Positions 1-7,428 of a stretch of DNA of 14,473 nt are shown here, piece after piece. Location: positions 1 to 14,473 of the forward strand of contig JAISDP010000261.1 of the NCBI GenBank assembly GCA_031264715.1. Reading direction: 5' to 3'. Source of the stretch: Bacteroidales bacterium. Its GTDB lineage: Bacteria; Bacteroidota; Bacteroidia; Bacteroidales; UBA4181. The position numbers and the translations under genes were made by a program. The notes under the pieces are model-generated. The model worked only from the letters and a program-made list of their open reading frames with translations. It made no database searches and had not been told where the DNA came from. Each line of letters starts with the position of its first letter. Positions within the stretch are counted from its first letter, which is position 1.

Positions 1-27
1 ATACCAGTTTTTCAACGAAAGGTAATA

Positions 28-59
28 AGAATTTCGGTCTCATCAGAAATTCTTTTTTT
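28..59 (+). terminator. Likely rho-independent terminator, plus strand
   Basis: An 8-bp perfect stem (AGAATTTC at 28-35 with GAAATTCT at 46-53) with a 10-base loop runs straight into a T run ending at 59. This fits an intrinsic terminator for a plus-strand gene arriving from left of the window. Just before it, the frame starting at base 2 ends in two TAA codons (23-28) after YQFFNER, which could be the last residues of that gene. Too little is present to identify it. Confidence 0.45.
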
Positions 60-300
60 GTACGTAAGTACAGAACCACGTTGTAAAAATTGAGTCGTGG
101 CTACAAGGTAGCTTGTACGACTAAATTTTATAACGAAGACCGTTAGCTCAAGAATTGTACACTCATGAAGATTTTGAGTGTTTTCCCAAACTTTTAAGAT
201 TCGTTTAATTGATAATTGTTTGGTTTGTTAGATTGAGTTGGTGCAAAGCCGACTCATTCTATTTTTAAAGGGAACTTCATAAAATACCATATATATATAG
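60..300. other. Gene-free segment with a series of hairpins
   Basis: No convincing ORF on either strand. The plus strand can form a 10-bp stem with a 4-base bulge (AGTCGT 93-98 and ACAA 103-106 with TTGT 113-116 and ACGACT 117-122). It can also form a 7-bp stem (159-165 with 175-181) and a terminal stem at 234-256 followed by T-rich sequence. The row of hairpins ending in a terminator-like one could be a small structured RNA or just successive terminators. I do not recognise a known RNA family: tmRNA, SRP RNA and RNase P RNA core motifs are absent. Confidence 0.3.
234..266 (+). terminator. Terminator-like hairpin, plus strand
   Basis: TGAGTTGG (234-241) pairs with CCGACTCA (249-256) through one G-U pair, with loop TGCAAAG, followed by TTCTATTTTT. 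It is a plausible plus-strand intrinsic terminator, weaker than the one at 310-351. Confidence 0.4.
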
Positions 301-309
301 TTTCCGATC

Positions 310-351
310 AATAAAAAAAGAGGGTGATCAAAAGTCATCCTCTTTTTTATT
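310..351 (-). terminator. Strong terminator after galM, probably bidirectional
   Basis: AATAAAAAAAGAGGGTGA (310-327) pairs almost fully with TCATCCTCTTTTTTATT (335-351) around the loop TCAAAAG. The stem is flanked by A runs and T runs, so it has a U tract on both strands. It lies 30 bp beyond the galM stop and would end the GH36-GH97-galM transcript. Its core (GAGGGTG and TCAAAAGTCA) recurs in the hairpin at 5584-5634. Confidence 0.8.
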
Positions 352-380
352 GAGCGATATCCGCCAAACGTAAGTTTATA

Positions 381-1391
381 TTACATTGACAATATCTCAA
401 ATTGAAAACAGATTACATGTTCGATTTGTTTTCCGGGTAAAATAGTACATGACGGGAAATGAGCATGATGAGGCGTGTCGGGAAAGAATTGCGCTTCGAG
501 GCAGAGGCCTTCGAACGGCTGATATTTTCCGCAAAGGTAATCGCCGGAGTAAAACAGCACGCCCGGCATGGAAGAGCAAACTGTCATCGCGCGACCGGAG
601 CCGGATTCCCTGAGAGAAGCCAGGCGCCTGACCGTGTCGTTGCCCGGAACCGGATAATATGCATTGTAGCCTTTCAATGCGTCATGTTTCAGCGCGGCCA
701 TTTGTTCAATGATACGGTATTGAGTGAAATCGAATGTAGTACCCGTCACAGGCAGGATTTTTCCTGTAGGAAGAAAGTGACTGTCTGCTTCGAGATATTC
801 CGAAGCATTTACATGCAACTCATGTTGAAACGCCGATCCCTTTTGTCCCGAAAGGTTAAAATAGGCATGGCAGGAGGGATTGAAAAGGGTCTCGCGATCA
901 GCGAAGACTCTGTACCGGATGGTTAACACATGATTCCGGAAGGAGAAACATACCGTTACCTTCATGTTTCCGGGAAATCCGCCTTCGCCGTCAGGGCTGT
1001 GCGCAGTAAGCGCCAATTCGTCGCCCTGTACTTCGGCATCGAATATCTTTTGGTGAAAGCCCGAATAGCCGCTATGATTACAGTTATCGCCGTCATTCCT
1101 GTCCAGATGGAAGGTTTTCCCGTTCAATGTGAATTGCGCATTGCCGATACGGTTGGCAAAACGGCCGATGGTACTGCCAAGGTAGCATGTATCGTTGAAA
1201 TAATCCTCCATATCAGGATAATGTAGAACGACGTTTTCAAAACATCCTTTGCGATCGGGTACAACCACGGATACCAGTGCGGCGCCGTAATTCGAGACTT
1301 CGACATATGCTCCCGACCGGTTGACAAGCCGGAACAGCATGATATCCTTACCGGAACGGCGAGCGACTGTTTTATACGTAATTTGCGGCAT
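381..1391 (-). CDS. galM: Aldose 1-epimerase (galactose mutarotase)
   Basis: A 336-residue protein of normal length for GalM, interconverting alpha and beta anomers of galactose or glucose so that hexose can enter the Leloir pathway. Family signatures seen: GRFANRI (76-82), NHSGYSGF (105-112, His106 at the usual substrate-binding His), SPDGEGGFPGN (132-142), NPSCHAYFNL (171-180, His175 as the likely catalytic acid) and GLCLEAQFFPD (295-305, Glu299 as the likely catalytic base). The usual substrate-binding Asp after GY appears to be Asn243 (GYNAYYP), a departure from what I recall of characterised enzymes. No signal peptide is visible, so it is probably cytoplasmic. Last gene of the block: 36 bp separate its ATG from the stop of the GH97 gene upstream, indicating one transcript ending at the terminator at 310-351. 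No Shine-Dalgarno sequence precedes the ATG, which is common in this phylum. Family certain, exact anomer preference inferred. Confidence 0.93.
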   Translation of the reverse strand: MPQITYKTVARRSGKDIMLFRLVNRSGAYVEVSNYGAALVSVVVPDRKGCFENVVLHYPDMEDYFNDTCYLGSTIGRFANRIGNAQFTLNGKTFHLDRNDGDNCNHSGYSGFHQKIFDAEVQGDELALTAHSPDGEGGFPGNMKVTVCFSFRNHVLTIRYRVFADRETLFNPSCHAYFNLSGQKGSAFQHELHVNASEYLEADSHFLPTGKILPVTGTTFDFTQYRIIEQMAALKHDALKGYNAYYPVPGNDTVRRLASLRESGSGRAMTVCSSMPGVLFYSGDYLCGKYQPFEGLCLEAQFFPDTPHHAHFPSCTILPGKQIEHVICFQFEILSM

Positions 1392-1427
1392 CAGTCATGA
1401 ATTTATTCCGCTGTTACAACAAGGGTT

Positions 1428-3281
1428 TTACTTTTCTTCAATGATCATGGCGCAACCTCCGCGCGGCAACAGGTCCAATTTTAATTTGCTCTTACGGTCT
1501 ACCTTTTTGGTCTCTATGGCGACATGCGTCCGCGTTTTCACTTTTTCGCCGCCGTCGGTAAATAATCTCAACTCATATTTTTTATCCGGGTCGAGAAAGT
1601 CAAAGGAAAATTCGAACTTCCGCGAATCGTTATTGGTGATGCTTCCCACGAACCATTTATTCCCCTTTCGGCGCGCCATGCTTACATATTCGCCGATGCT
1701 TCCTTCGAGTACGCGGGTGTCGTCCCACACGGTGCACAACTCATCGAAAAAGACCAGTTCGGGTTCGTCGTGGCAATCATCGGGCGCGTCGTACCAGTAG
1801 AGGTATTGCAGCGGACTGTAATTGATGACCGACAAAGCCATCTGGTGGCAGGCCGTGTTGAGCAACGAGCGGGCGTTGAGGCTCGATGCCAGGCCGGGTT
1901 TCAGTTCCCTGCGGTGGTAATAGCAGACGGTGGCATCGGCTGCTCCTGCCAGGAAACGGGTAAAAGGCAACGTGGTATTGTTCACCCCGTCGGGAAATTC
2001 TTCGTTGCCGCGAACACCCTCCTGAGTGAGCAGGTTGGGATACGTGCGGCTGAAACCGGTGGGACGGTATTCGTCGTGTATATCGACCATGATGTTGTAT
2101 CGCGCACATTTAGCGACGGCTTCGTGCAGCCACACCGTCCACCGGAACGAACCCACCTGGACGAACCCGAACTTGATGCCTGAAATGCCCCACGACCGGT
2201 ACAAAGGCAATATCTCGTCCAGGTAATTCATGAGCGCGCGCTGGTTGACATAAAGCCATACGCCGATATTTTTCGAACGGGCGTAACGTGTCAGTTCGAT
2301 CATGTCCAATGAGCCGATCGATTTTCGCGGGTCGGATTCCATGAATGTTTCCCTGCCATACCACCCGGCATCGAAATGAATATAATCGAGCTTGCGTTTC
2401 ACTGCAAAGTCGACCATTTCTTTTGCGGCATCGGTAGTCAACCGGGTTACCCTCATGATTTTCCCGGGTTTGATCCAGCCGGTGTTTTCAATTTCACATC
2501 CCTTATTGAGATTGAGGTAGATGTCGTTGTTTTCCAGCAGGCCACCGGGCCGGTCGGCCACCATTACCATGCGCCAGGGCGATGCAAAGGGAGCAATTTC
2601 TTCCACAGCATCGTACATTCTACAACGGATGATGTTCTCTTCGCCTTTCTCCACAAAGAATTTAGTGCGACTGTAGTTTACCATTCCGGCTTCGCCCAAA
2701 GCGGCATACAGTCCGCCGGCCAGTTGCAGGGTAAGCGGACGTTCGGCTTCGCCGGGCCATTCCTTTACGGGGAGCTTTTTATGTTCGGCCTGGGCAAATG
2801 GGGCAAACCAGCAGTATGTGGAATCGGGAACACAGAAAGTCGTTTTTTCCGAGGTTATTCTCAGGTAATTATTCCCGGCGTATTGATAACGGAAGGCAAT
2901 ACCTTCGTTGTAGGCGCGTACAATAAGATGAAGCCTGTCGCTGCCGCGCGTACCCGATTTGATCACATATGTCCTTTGACTGTAATGATCCTTTACTTCG
3001 GAACGTTCGCCGTAAACGGGTCTCCACACGGTATTCACCGTTGTGTCTTCCATACGCTCCACTTCCAGGTTCTTTTCCCAGTTGCTGATCCCCAATGGCG
3101 AGGGTAAGATCACCGGACGGTCGCGATACGTTATTTCATACCCCAATTCGCTCTGCAACCGCTGGTCGTGTAGCTCGAAACACAGATTCCCGTCGGGAGA
3201 CGACAGCTTTTTGTTTTGTGCTGCCACATAAGATATGCAAAACGTATGGAAAAGGAAAAGGATAATGACCGGCTTGTTCAT
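1428..3281 (-). CDS. Glycoside hydrolase family 97 (alpha-glycosidase, likely alpha-galactosidase)
   Basis: A 617-residue exported enzyme. Residues 1-21 form a signal peptide, with likely cleavage after VAA before Gln22. An N-terminal beta-sandwich (about 25-270) precedes a TIM barrel (about 275-530) and a C-terminal beta domain. The barrel carries DIHDEYRPTGFSRTYPN (400-416) and LTQEGVRGNEEFP (418-430), typical of GH97. Family members are calcium-dependent periplasmic alpha-glucosidases (SusB type, inverting) or alpha-galactosidases (retaining). Aligned by spacing, Glu427 matches the general acid, but the retaining nucleophile position appears to be Gly372 (KFGFV). The Glu pair of SusB is also not intact, with Asp403 at one position. 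The mechanism is therefore unclear from sequence. The gene sits 30 bp downstream of the GH36 gene and 36 bp before galM, so it is co-transcribed with them. Context favours galactoside or a related pyranoside such as beta-L-arabinopyranoside, which some GH97 enzymes cleave. Family assignment is firm, specificity inferred. Confidence 0.9.
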   Translation of the reverse strand: MNKPVIILFLFHTFCISYVAAQNKKLSSPDGNLCFELHDQRLQSELGYEITYRDRPVILPSPLGISNWEKNLEVERMEDTTVNTVWRPVYGERSEVKDHYSQRTYVIKSGTRGSDRLHLIVRAYNEGIAFRYQYAGNNYLRITSEKTTFCVPDSTYCWFAPFAQAEHKKLPVKEWPGEAERPLTLQLAGGLYAALGEAGMVNYSRTKFFVEKGEENIIRCRMYDAVEEIAPFASPWRMVMVADRPGGLLENNDIYLNLNKGCEIENTGWIKPGKIMRVTRLTTDAAKEMVDFAVKRKLDYIHFDAGWYGRETFMESDPRKSIGSLDMIELTRYARSKNIGVWLYVNQRALMNYLDEILPLYRSWGISGIKFGFVQVGSFRWTVWLHEAVAKCARYNIMVDIHDEYRPTGFSRTYPNLLTQEGVRGNEEFPDGVNNTTLPFTRFLAGAADATVCYYHRRELKPGLASSLNARSLLNTACHQMALSVINYSPLQYLYWYDAPDDCHDEPELVFFDELCTVWDDTRVLEGSIGEYVSMARRKGNKWFVGSITNNDSRKFEFSFDFLDPDKKYELRLFTDGGEKVKTRTHVAIETKKVDRKSKLKLDLLPRGGCAMIIEEK

Positions 3282-3311
3282 TTTTTACGGTTTATGTGAT
3301 GGATTTATCTT

Positions 3312-5462
3312 TTATTCAATTGATTTTACGGTGTATATTTTGCTTTTATATGCACCCGTCAAGGGTAACCCGATTCCTACTTCCATCAGGAACTGTCCTG
3401 TAAATGTGCCTTTCACACCCTCAATCCGGTACTTTTCGCCGGGCAATAACCCGCGCAGTTTCACCAACGGGGTACGTTGTGCTTCCTCTATCGAGTTGAC
3501 CGGATATTCGGCCATGTTGTAGGCAAAAATTACCGCTTCCCTTTTGCTTTTATTCACATATTGAAGTACGCTCCGGTTTTCTTCGTAAGGAGAAACAATC
3601 CGAAATAAATCCCCTTTCTGTACGGTTTCCCGGACGGTTTTGTACTGCGCTATCTTTTCCGTTGCGATTTTCTTCTGCCGGTCGTCCCACTGGGTGATGT
3701 CGTACCCCACGCCCAGCACGCCGGCCATGCATACGTCAAATTTGTATTCGAGCGACGGGTCCTGCCGGTGCCAGTCTTCCCGGGTCACCCATGAAATCAT
3801 GGTGTTGGCCGGAAACAGGGTCAGATAGGAATCCTGTATGAAAATACGGTCCACAGGGTCGGTATTGTCGCTGGCCCAGTTGAAATCGAAACGCGACATC
3901 ATGGCCGCATCGACGCGACCGCCGCCGCTGGAACAGTTCTCAAACCATACCTCCGGGAACTCTTTCCGCAAGGTTTCGACCAGACGATAGAGGTTTTCCA
4001 CATATTTGATCCGCACAGCCCGCTGCTCATCCGCCGGCGCCGACGGAAACCCCGGGTCGGTCAGCGATTTATTCATATCCCACTTGATAAACTTGATGTT
4101 GTTCTCTTTCAGCAGATCGTGAAAATATTTGTAAAGATATTGATATACATCTTCGCGGGCCAGATTAAGCATTAGCTGGTTTCGTCCTTCATGCCGCCCG
4201 CGGTTGGGAAAATGGAATACCCAGTCGGGATGGGCGCGGTACAGGTCGCTGTTAGGATTCACCATTTCAGGCTCGATCCAGATGCCAAAATCAAGCCCCA
4301 TGGCGTTGATTTTTTCAATCATCGGCTTCAGCCCGTTGGGGAATTTGTTTTGATCGACCGTCCAGTCGCCCAGGCCGGCTTTATCGTTCACGCGTCCCTT
4401 GAACCAGCCGTCGTCAATCACAAACATTTCCACGCCAAGTTCTTTGGCTACTTTTGCCAATGCCAGCTGGTGCTCTTCGTTGACATTAAAAGTGGTGGCA
4501 TACCAACTGTTGTACAGCACGGGACGTAACCGGTCGCGGTGCGATGCAGGCAACAGTTTCTCGCGAACATACGGTGCCAGGCTCAAGGTTACTCCTTCGA
4601 CGCCGCGTTCGGCGTACCCGAACAGGATGTGCGGAGTGGCGAATGACTGTCCCGGCTTCAGGCTGATCTCCTGATCCCAGAAATTCATCCCGCCTGCGAC
4701 CTGGACGCTCCCGTTGAAAAACTTTTCGAAATCAACGCGCCAGTTGCCGCTGTAGCATAACGTTCCGAACCATACTTTTCCCATGCGCCTGTCATGTTCG
4801 CCTTCAGGACGTATCATGAAGGATGACGCGCCGTATGATTTGAAATCCTTTACCTGTAGCGTTTTCGTCCCCTGGGTGAGCCGGGTGGTTTGCGGTGTAA
4901 ATTCGTGTCCCCATACTCCCGAATAATGGGTCAGTTCGTATGCGTCTTTGGGCAGGAAAACCGATCCCGACTGCAGGTTCTCAATTTTGACGGTTCCCTT
5001 TTTGCCCGTATTGATTACTTCGACCCATTTCTCAATCAGGTCATATTCGGGTATTGCCCGGATATGCGACCGCACTTCCAGCGGGTAATACCTGTCGGCC
5101 TGAACGGTTGTCAGAACAGGATATCCGTCCATATCGGCCATTTCGTAAGTTTTGTATTCGAGTTCAATATCCCGGACGCCGTCGGGAAAAACGACCTCGA
5201 GCAAAGGCGTTGCCGACGCATAGCCTCCACGCACGGGTATTTCGGCGCCCTGAGCGCCTGTTGCGCTTTCCTGCATCAGTTTATTCCCGTAATAAACAGT
5301 CTGGAGGTCGCCGGCGGAATTTACAGCTAACCGGTATACGGACGAACGGGTGACAATGTCCCAGCTTTTACCGTCGGCATGGGTATGAATGACGTTGTCC
5401 TGAGCGACAACAGCTAAAGTGGCCATTAACCCTCCAAAAAGACATAAAGATTTGTTTTTCAT
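3312..5462 (-). CDS. Alpha-galactosidase, glycoside hydrolase family 36
   Basis: A retaining alpha-galactosidase of 716 residues, releasing terminal alpha-1,6-galactose from melibiose or raffinose-type sugars or galactomannan side chains. A signal peptide (about 1-21, MKNKSLCLF to VVAQ) suggests periplasmic or surface location. An N-terminal beta-supersandwich precedes the TIM barrel. Seen there, numbered from this start: FVIDDGWF (347-354), IEPEMVNP (396-403), IKWDMN (459-464, nucleophile Asp462), CSSGGGR (510-516) and ASDNTDP (530-536, acid/base Asp532). The frame stays open to 5504, but that 14-residue extension would spoil the signal peptide and would begin inside the -7 promoter box at 5502-5509, so I chose the ATG at 5462. 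It is the first gene of a block with GH97 (30 bp later) and galM, with its own promoter 40 bp upstream and a hairpin separating it from susD. Very confident in family; the natural substrate is inferred. Confidence 0.95.
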   Translation of the reverse strand: MKNKSLCLFGGLMATLAVVAQDNVIHTHADGKSWDIVTRSSVYRLAVNSAGDLQTVYYGNKLMQESATGAQGAEIPVRGGYASATPLLEVVFPDGVRDIELEYKTYEMADMDGYPVLTTVQADRYYPLEVRSHIRAIPEYDLIEKWVEVINTGKKGTVKIENLQSGSVFLPKDAYELTHYSGVWGHEFTPQTTRLTQGTKTLQVKDFKSYGASSFMIRPEGEHDRRMGKVWFGTLCYSGNWRVDFEKFFNGSVQVAGGMNFWDQEISLKPGQSFATPHILFGYAERGVEGVTLSLAPYVREKLLPASHRDRLRPVLYNSWYATTFNVNEEHQLALAKVAKELGVEMFVIDDGWFKGRVNDKAGLGDWTVDQNKFPNGLKPMIEKINAMGLDFGIWIEPEMVNPNSDLYRAHPDWVFHFPNRGRHEGRNQLMLNLAREDVYQYLYKYFHDLLKENNIKFIKWDMNKSLTDPGFPSAPADEQRAVRIKYVENLYRLVETLRKEFPEVWFENCSSGGGRVDAAMMSRFDFNWASDNTDPVDRIFIQDSYLTLFPANTMISWVTREDWHRQDPSLEYKFDVCMAGVLGVGYDITQWDDRQKKIATEKIAQYKTVRETVQKGDLFRIVSPYEENRSVLQYVNKSKREAVIFAYNMAEYPVNSIEEAQRTPLVKLRGLLPGEKYRIEGVKGTFTGQFLMEVGIGLPLTGAYKSKIYTVKSIE

Positions 5463-5501
5463 GTGAATAATATATATGAGTTCAACTAAAACAGTTTGTA
5501 A

Positions 5502-5509
5502 CAAAAGTA
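5502..5509 (-). promoter_or_regulatory. -7 box of the GH36 promoter
   Basis: On the minus strand this reads TACTTTTG, a perfect match to the Bacteroidota -7 consensus TAnnTTTG. It lies 39 bases upstream of the chosen ATG, giving a leader of roughly 33 bases. No good -33 TTTG is present at the expected spacing; that position is taken by the 36-bp element at 5527-5562, which suggests activator-dependent transcription. Confidence 0.65.
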
Positions 5510-5526
5510 GATATATGAATCACATT

Positions 5527-5562
5527 AAAAAATGCAATCATTGTTGAAAAACATGTAAAAAA
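5527..5562 (-). promoter_or_regulatory. 36-bp putative activator site upstream of the GH36 gene
   Basis: A 36-bp stretch flanked by A6 runs, with TGCAAT near one end and ATGTAAAAAA at the other. It matches the stretch at 11235-11270 at 31 of 36 positions by my count. It lies 17 bp upstream of the TACTTTTG box, against 16 bp at the second site. Matching sequence and geometry suggest one regulator binds both. The regulator's identity is not in the window; a hybrid two-component or SusR-type activator is usual for such loci. Confidence 0.55.
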
Positions 5563-5583
5563 GGATGGATAACATATTAACAA

Positions 5584-5634
5584 ATGAGGGTGCGTGTCAA
5601 AAGTCAATTCAAAATACTTTTGACACACCCTCAT
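5584..5634 (-). terminator. Long hairpin between susD and the GH36 gene
   Basis: A 19-bp stem with a 2-base bulge: ATGAGGGTGCGTGTCAAAAG (from 5584) pairs with CTTTTGACACACCCTCAT (5617-5634), around an AT-rich loop. On the minus strand only a weak T tract (TTTGTT) follows, so it may act as a partial terminator or an mRNA 3'-end stabiliser for susC-susD. Its GAGGGTG and TCAAAAGTCA blocks recur at 320-336, suggesting a family of intergenic palindromes. Confidence 0.6.
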
Positions 5635-5656
5635 GATCTTGCATTTGGTAATCAAA

Positions 5657-7417
5657 TCACCAGTCTGGATTTTGTTGATTCTCCAGTGCAGGATTTCGTT
5701 CTATTTCAACAGCAGGGATAGGCCAGAGTAAATCGCGTCTTGTGAATTTGCGTGCATATAGATTTTCACCGTATATATTCTTAGCATAGCCCTTTCCGGC
5801 GATTTCCTCATAGGCAACTTCAAAACCCCAGCGACGCAAATCACTAAAACGAAGCCCTTCCCCGGCAAGTTCAACGGCACGCTCTTTCCGGATTCGTTCT
5901 GCCATTTGCTCCTTAGTGGTAACTGCCAGCCATGCAGCGCCCGAGTTAAGACCCGGCAAATTGACGCTTTCTCTTGCCCTTACCTTGTTTAACTCAATTA
6001 CCGCCTTAGCCAACTGGTTGTCTTCATTATAGGCTTCAGCCAGCATCATCAGCACATCGGCATAGCGGATCACCGGAAATTCAAAGGGCGTATGATCCCG
6101 ATTGGTGAGAGCGCCACCCAGGTTACCCTCTGCAACAAATTTTCGATAGAAACAGTTATGAATATTCCCTGCATCCCAATATAATGTCCCTGAATTTAAA
6201 ATTCCCTGTTTATATCCATCGAGTGCGATCATCAAATTTTTCGGCGCATTGTTGACCCAACCCACATAATTGGAATAGGGTACAATTGCTGTCGCCATCA
6301 GGCGCGAATCCCTGTTTCTGTATGCATTCAGTATTTTCGCCGTGTCGGCATTCCGCATCCCAACTATTACGCCATTATCCGTTTCTACACACAGATAGTC
6401 CTGGCGCTTTGCCTCCCGCTGTCCGTTCTCAACAGGTGTGGTGTTGTATCCGGGAAAAATTTCTTCCCAATCAAAGGGGCTGCCATCAGGTTTTTCATAC
6501 ATATCTATCAATTCCGGAGATGGATATAAAGCGCCTCCACCAGGCCCAAAAGAGCCACGATTGCCATATCTGGTATTAAACATCATCCCGTAAGCGTCCG
6601 GTCCGCCCTTATTTTGAACGGAGAAAACCATTTCCGTGCTTTTGGCTCCGTTGTACAGTTTAAAAATCCGGGCATAATCAGCATCTAATGCGTAACCGTA
6701 ATTGTTGGATTTATTGTATATCACTTCCTCAAAATCGGCGATGGCATTTTTCCATTCCTTATTGTACAGATATACCTTGCCTCGCTGTGCATAAGCCGCT
6801 CCTTTGGTAGCCCGTCCATAATCAGCGTTTGGCCACGCTACCTTGAGTCCCGAAATAGCCGCATTGAGGTCGCTGAGAATATGCGAACGAATTTCTTCCG
6901 CCGTACTTCTCCCTTTTTTCATATCGGCATATTCTGCATTGACCTCGGTGGTTTCGTCATAATAAGGCACGCCTCCGAAAAAATCTAACAAATTGAAATA
7001 AAACAAAGCCCTCAGAAATTTTGCTTCTGCAACCAACTCGGTTTCCGTAGACTCATCCAAAGACATGCCCGACACATTACGAATAACGGAGTTGGTTCTT
7101 TGCACACCCTCGTACATGTATTGCCATTTATCCTGCACGTAACTGTCGCGGGAAGTGTAGGTTCCATTGTTCACGGCTTGATTCGAGAAGGAGTTGCTGA
7201 TACAGCCATACACATCGTTATACCAATACTGCTCACCGTAACAATTATTGTTGCGCAACAAGGCATATATACCCATCAGTCCTTCCCTTGCATGTGCTTC
7301 AGTTTGCCAGAATATACTCTGGCTCATAGAACTACCGGGGTATGTGTCCAGATCAAAACATCCGTTTAATGAAATCCCGGCTATCACAATTGAAATATAT
7401 ACAATTATTTTTTTCAT
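5657..7417 (-). CDS. SusD/RagB family outer-membrane glycan-binding lipoprotein
   Basis: A 586-residue surface lipoprotein that captures oligosaccharides at the cell surface and sits as a lid on its SusC transporter. Lipoprotein signal: basic MKK start, hydrophobic segment, lipobox ending in LNGC with Cys20 as the acylated residue. SusD features seen: FWQTEAHAREGLMGIYALLR (36-55), the repeat-rich helical middle with ALFYFNLLDFFGGVPY, and the typical C-terminal RRDLLWPIPAVEIERNP segment before NPDW. Length is in the usual range of 500-650. It starts 11 bp after the susC stop, the standard susC-susD arrangement, so the two are translated from one mRNA and their products form a complex. Which glycan it binds cannot be read from sequence. 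The GH36 and GH97 neighbours suggest an alpha-galactoside. SusD is a family name here, not the starch protein itself. Confidence 0.95.
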   Translation of the reverse strand: MKKIIVYISIVIAGISLNGCFDLDTYPGSSMSQSIFWQTEAHAREGLMGIYALLRNNNCYGEQYWYNDVYGCISNSFSNQAVNNGTYTSRDSYVQDKWQYMYEGVQRTNSVIRNVSGMSLDESTETELVAEAKFLRALFYFNLLDFFGGVPYYDETTEVNAEYADMKKGRSTAEEIRSHILSDLNAAISGLKVAWPNADYGRATKGAAYAQRGKVYLYNKEWKNAIADFEEVIYNKSNNYGYALDADYARIFKLYNGAKSTEMVFSVQNKGGPDAYGMMFNTRYGNRGSFGPGGGALYPSPELIDMYEKPDGSPFDWEEIFPGYNTTPVENGQREAKRQDYLCVETDNGVIVGMRNADTAKILNAYRNRDSRLMATAIVPYSNYVGWVNNAPKNLMIALDGYKQGILNSGTLYWDAGNIHNCFYRKFVAEGNLGGALTNRDHTPFEFPVIRYADVLMMLAEAYNEDNQLAKAVIELNKVRARESVNLPGLNSGAAWLAVTTKEQMAERIRKERAVELAGEGLRFSDLRRWGFEVAYEEIAGKGYAKNIYGENLYARKFTRRDLLWPIPAVEIERNPALENQQNPDW

Positions 7418-7428
7418 ATTAAAATCGT

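Noticed and set aside
459..3107. Several long plus-strand ORFs (for example 459-926, 930-1226, 2376-3107) opposite galM and the GH97 gene
   Set aside because: They are antisense to genes with clear catalytic motifs, lack recognisable domains, and are explained by GC-rich codon use of the real genes.
5463..5504. A 14-residue upstream extension of the GH36 protein
   Set aside because: It would begin inside the -7 promoter box and displace a clean signal peptide that starts at 5462.
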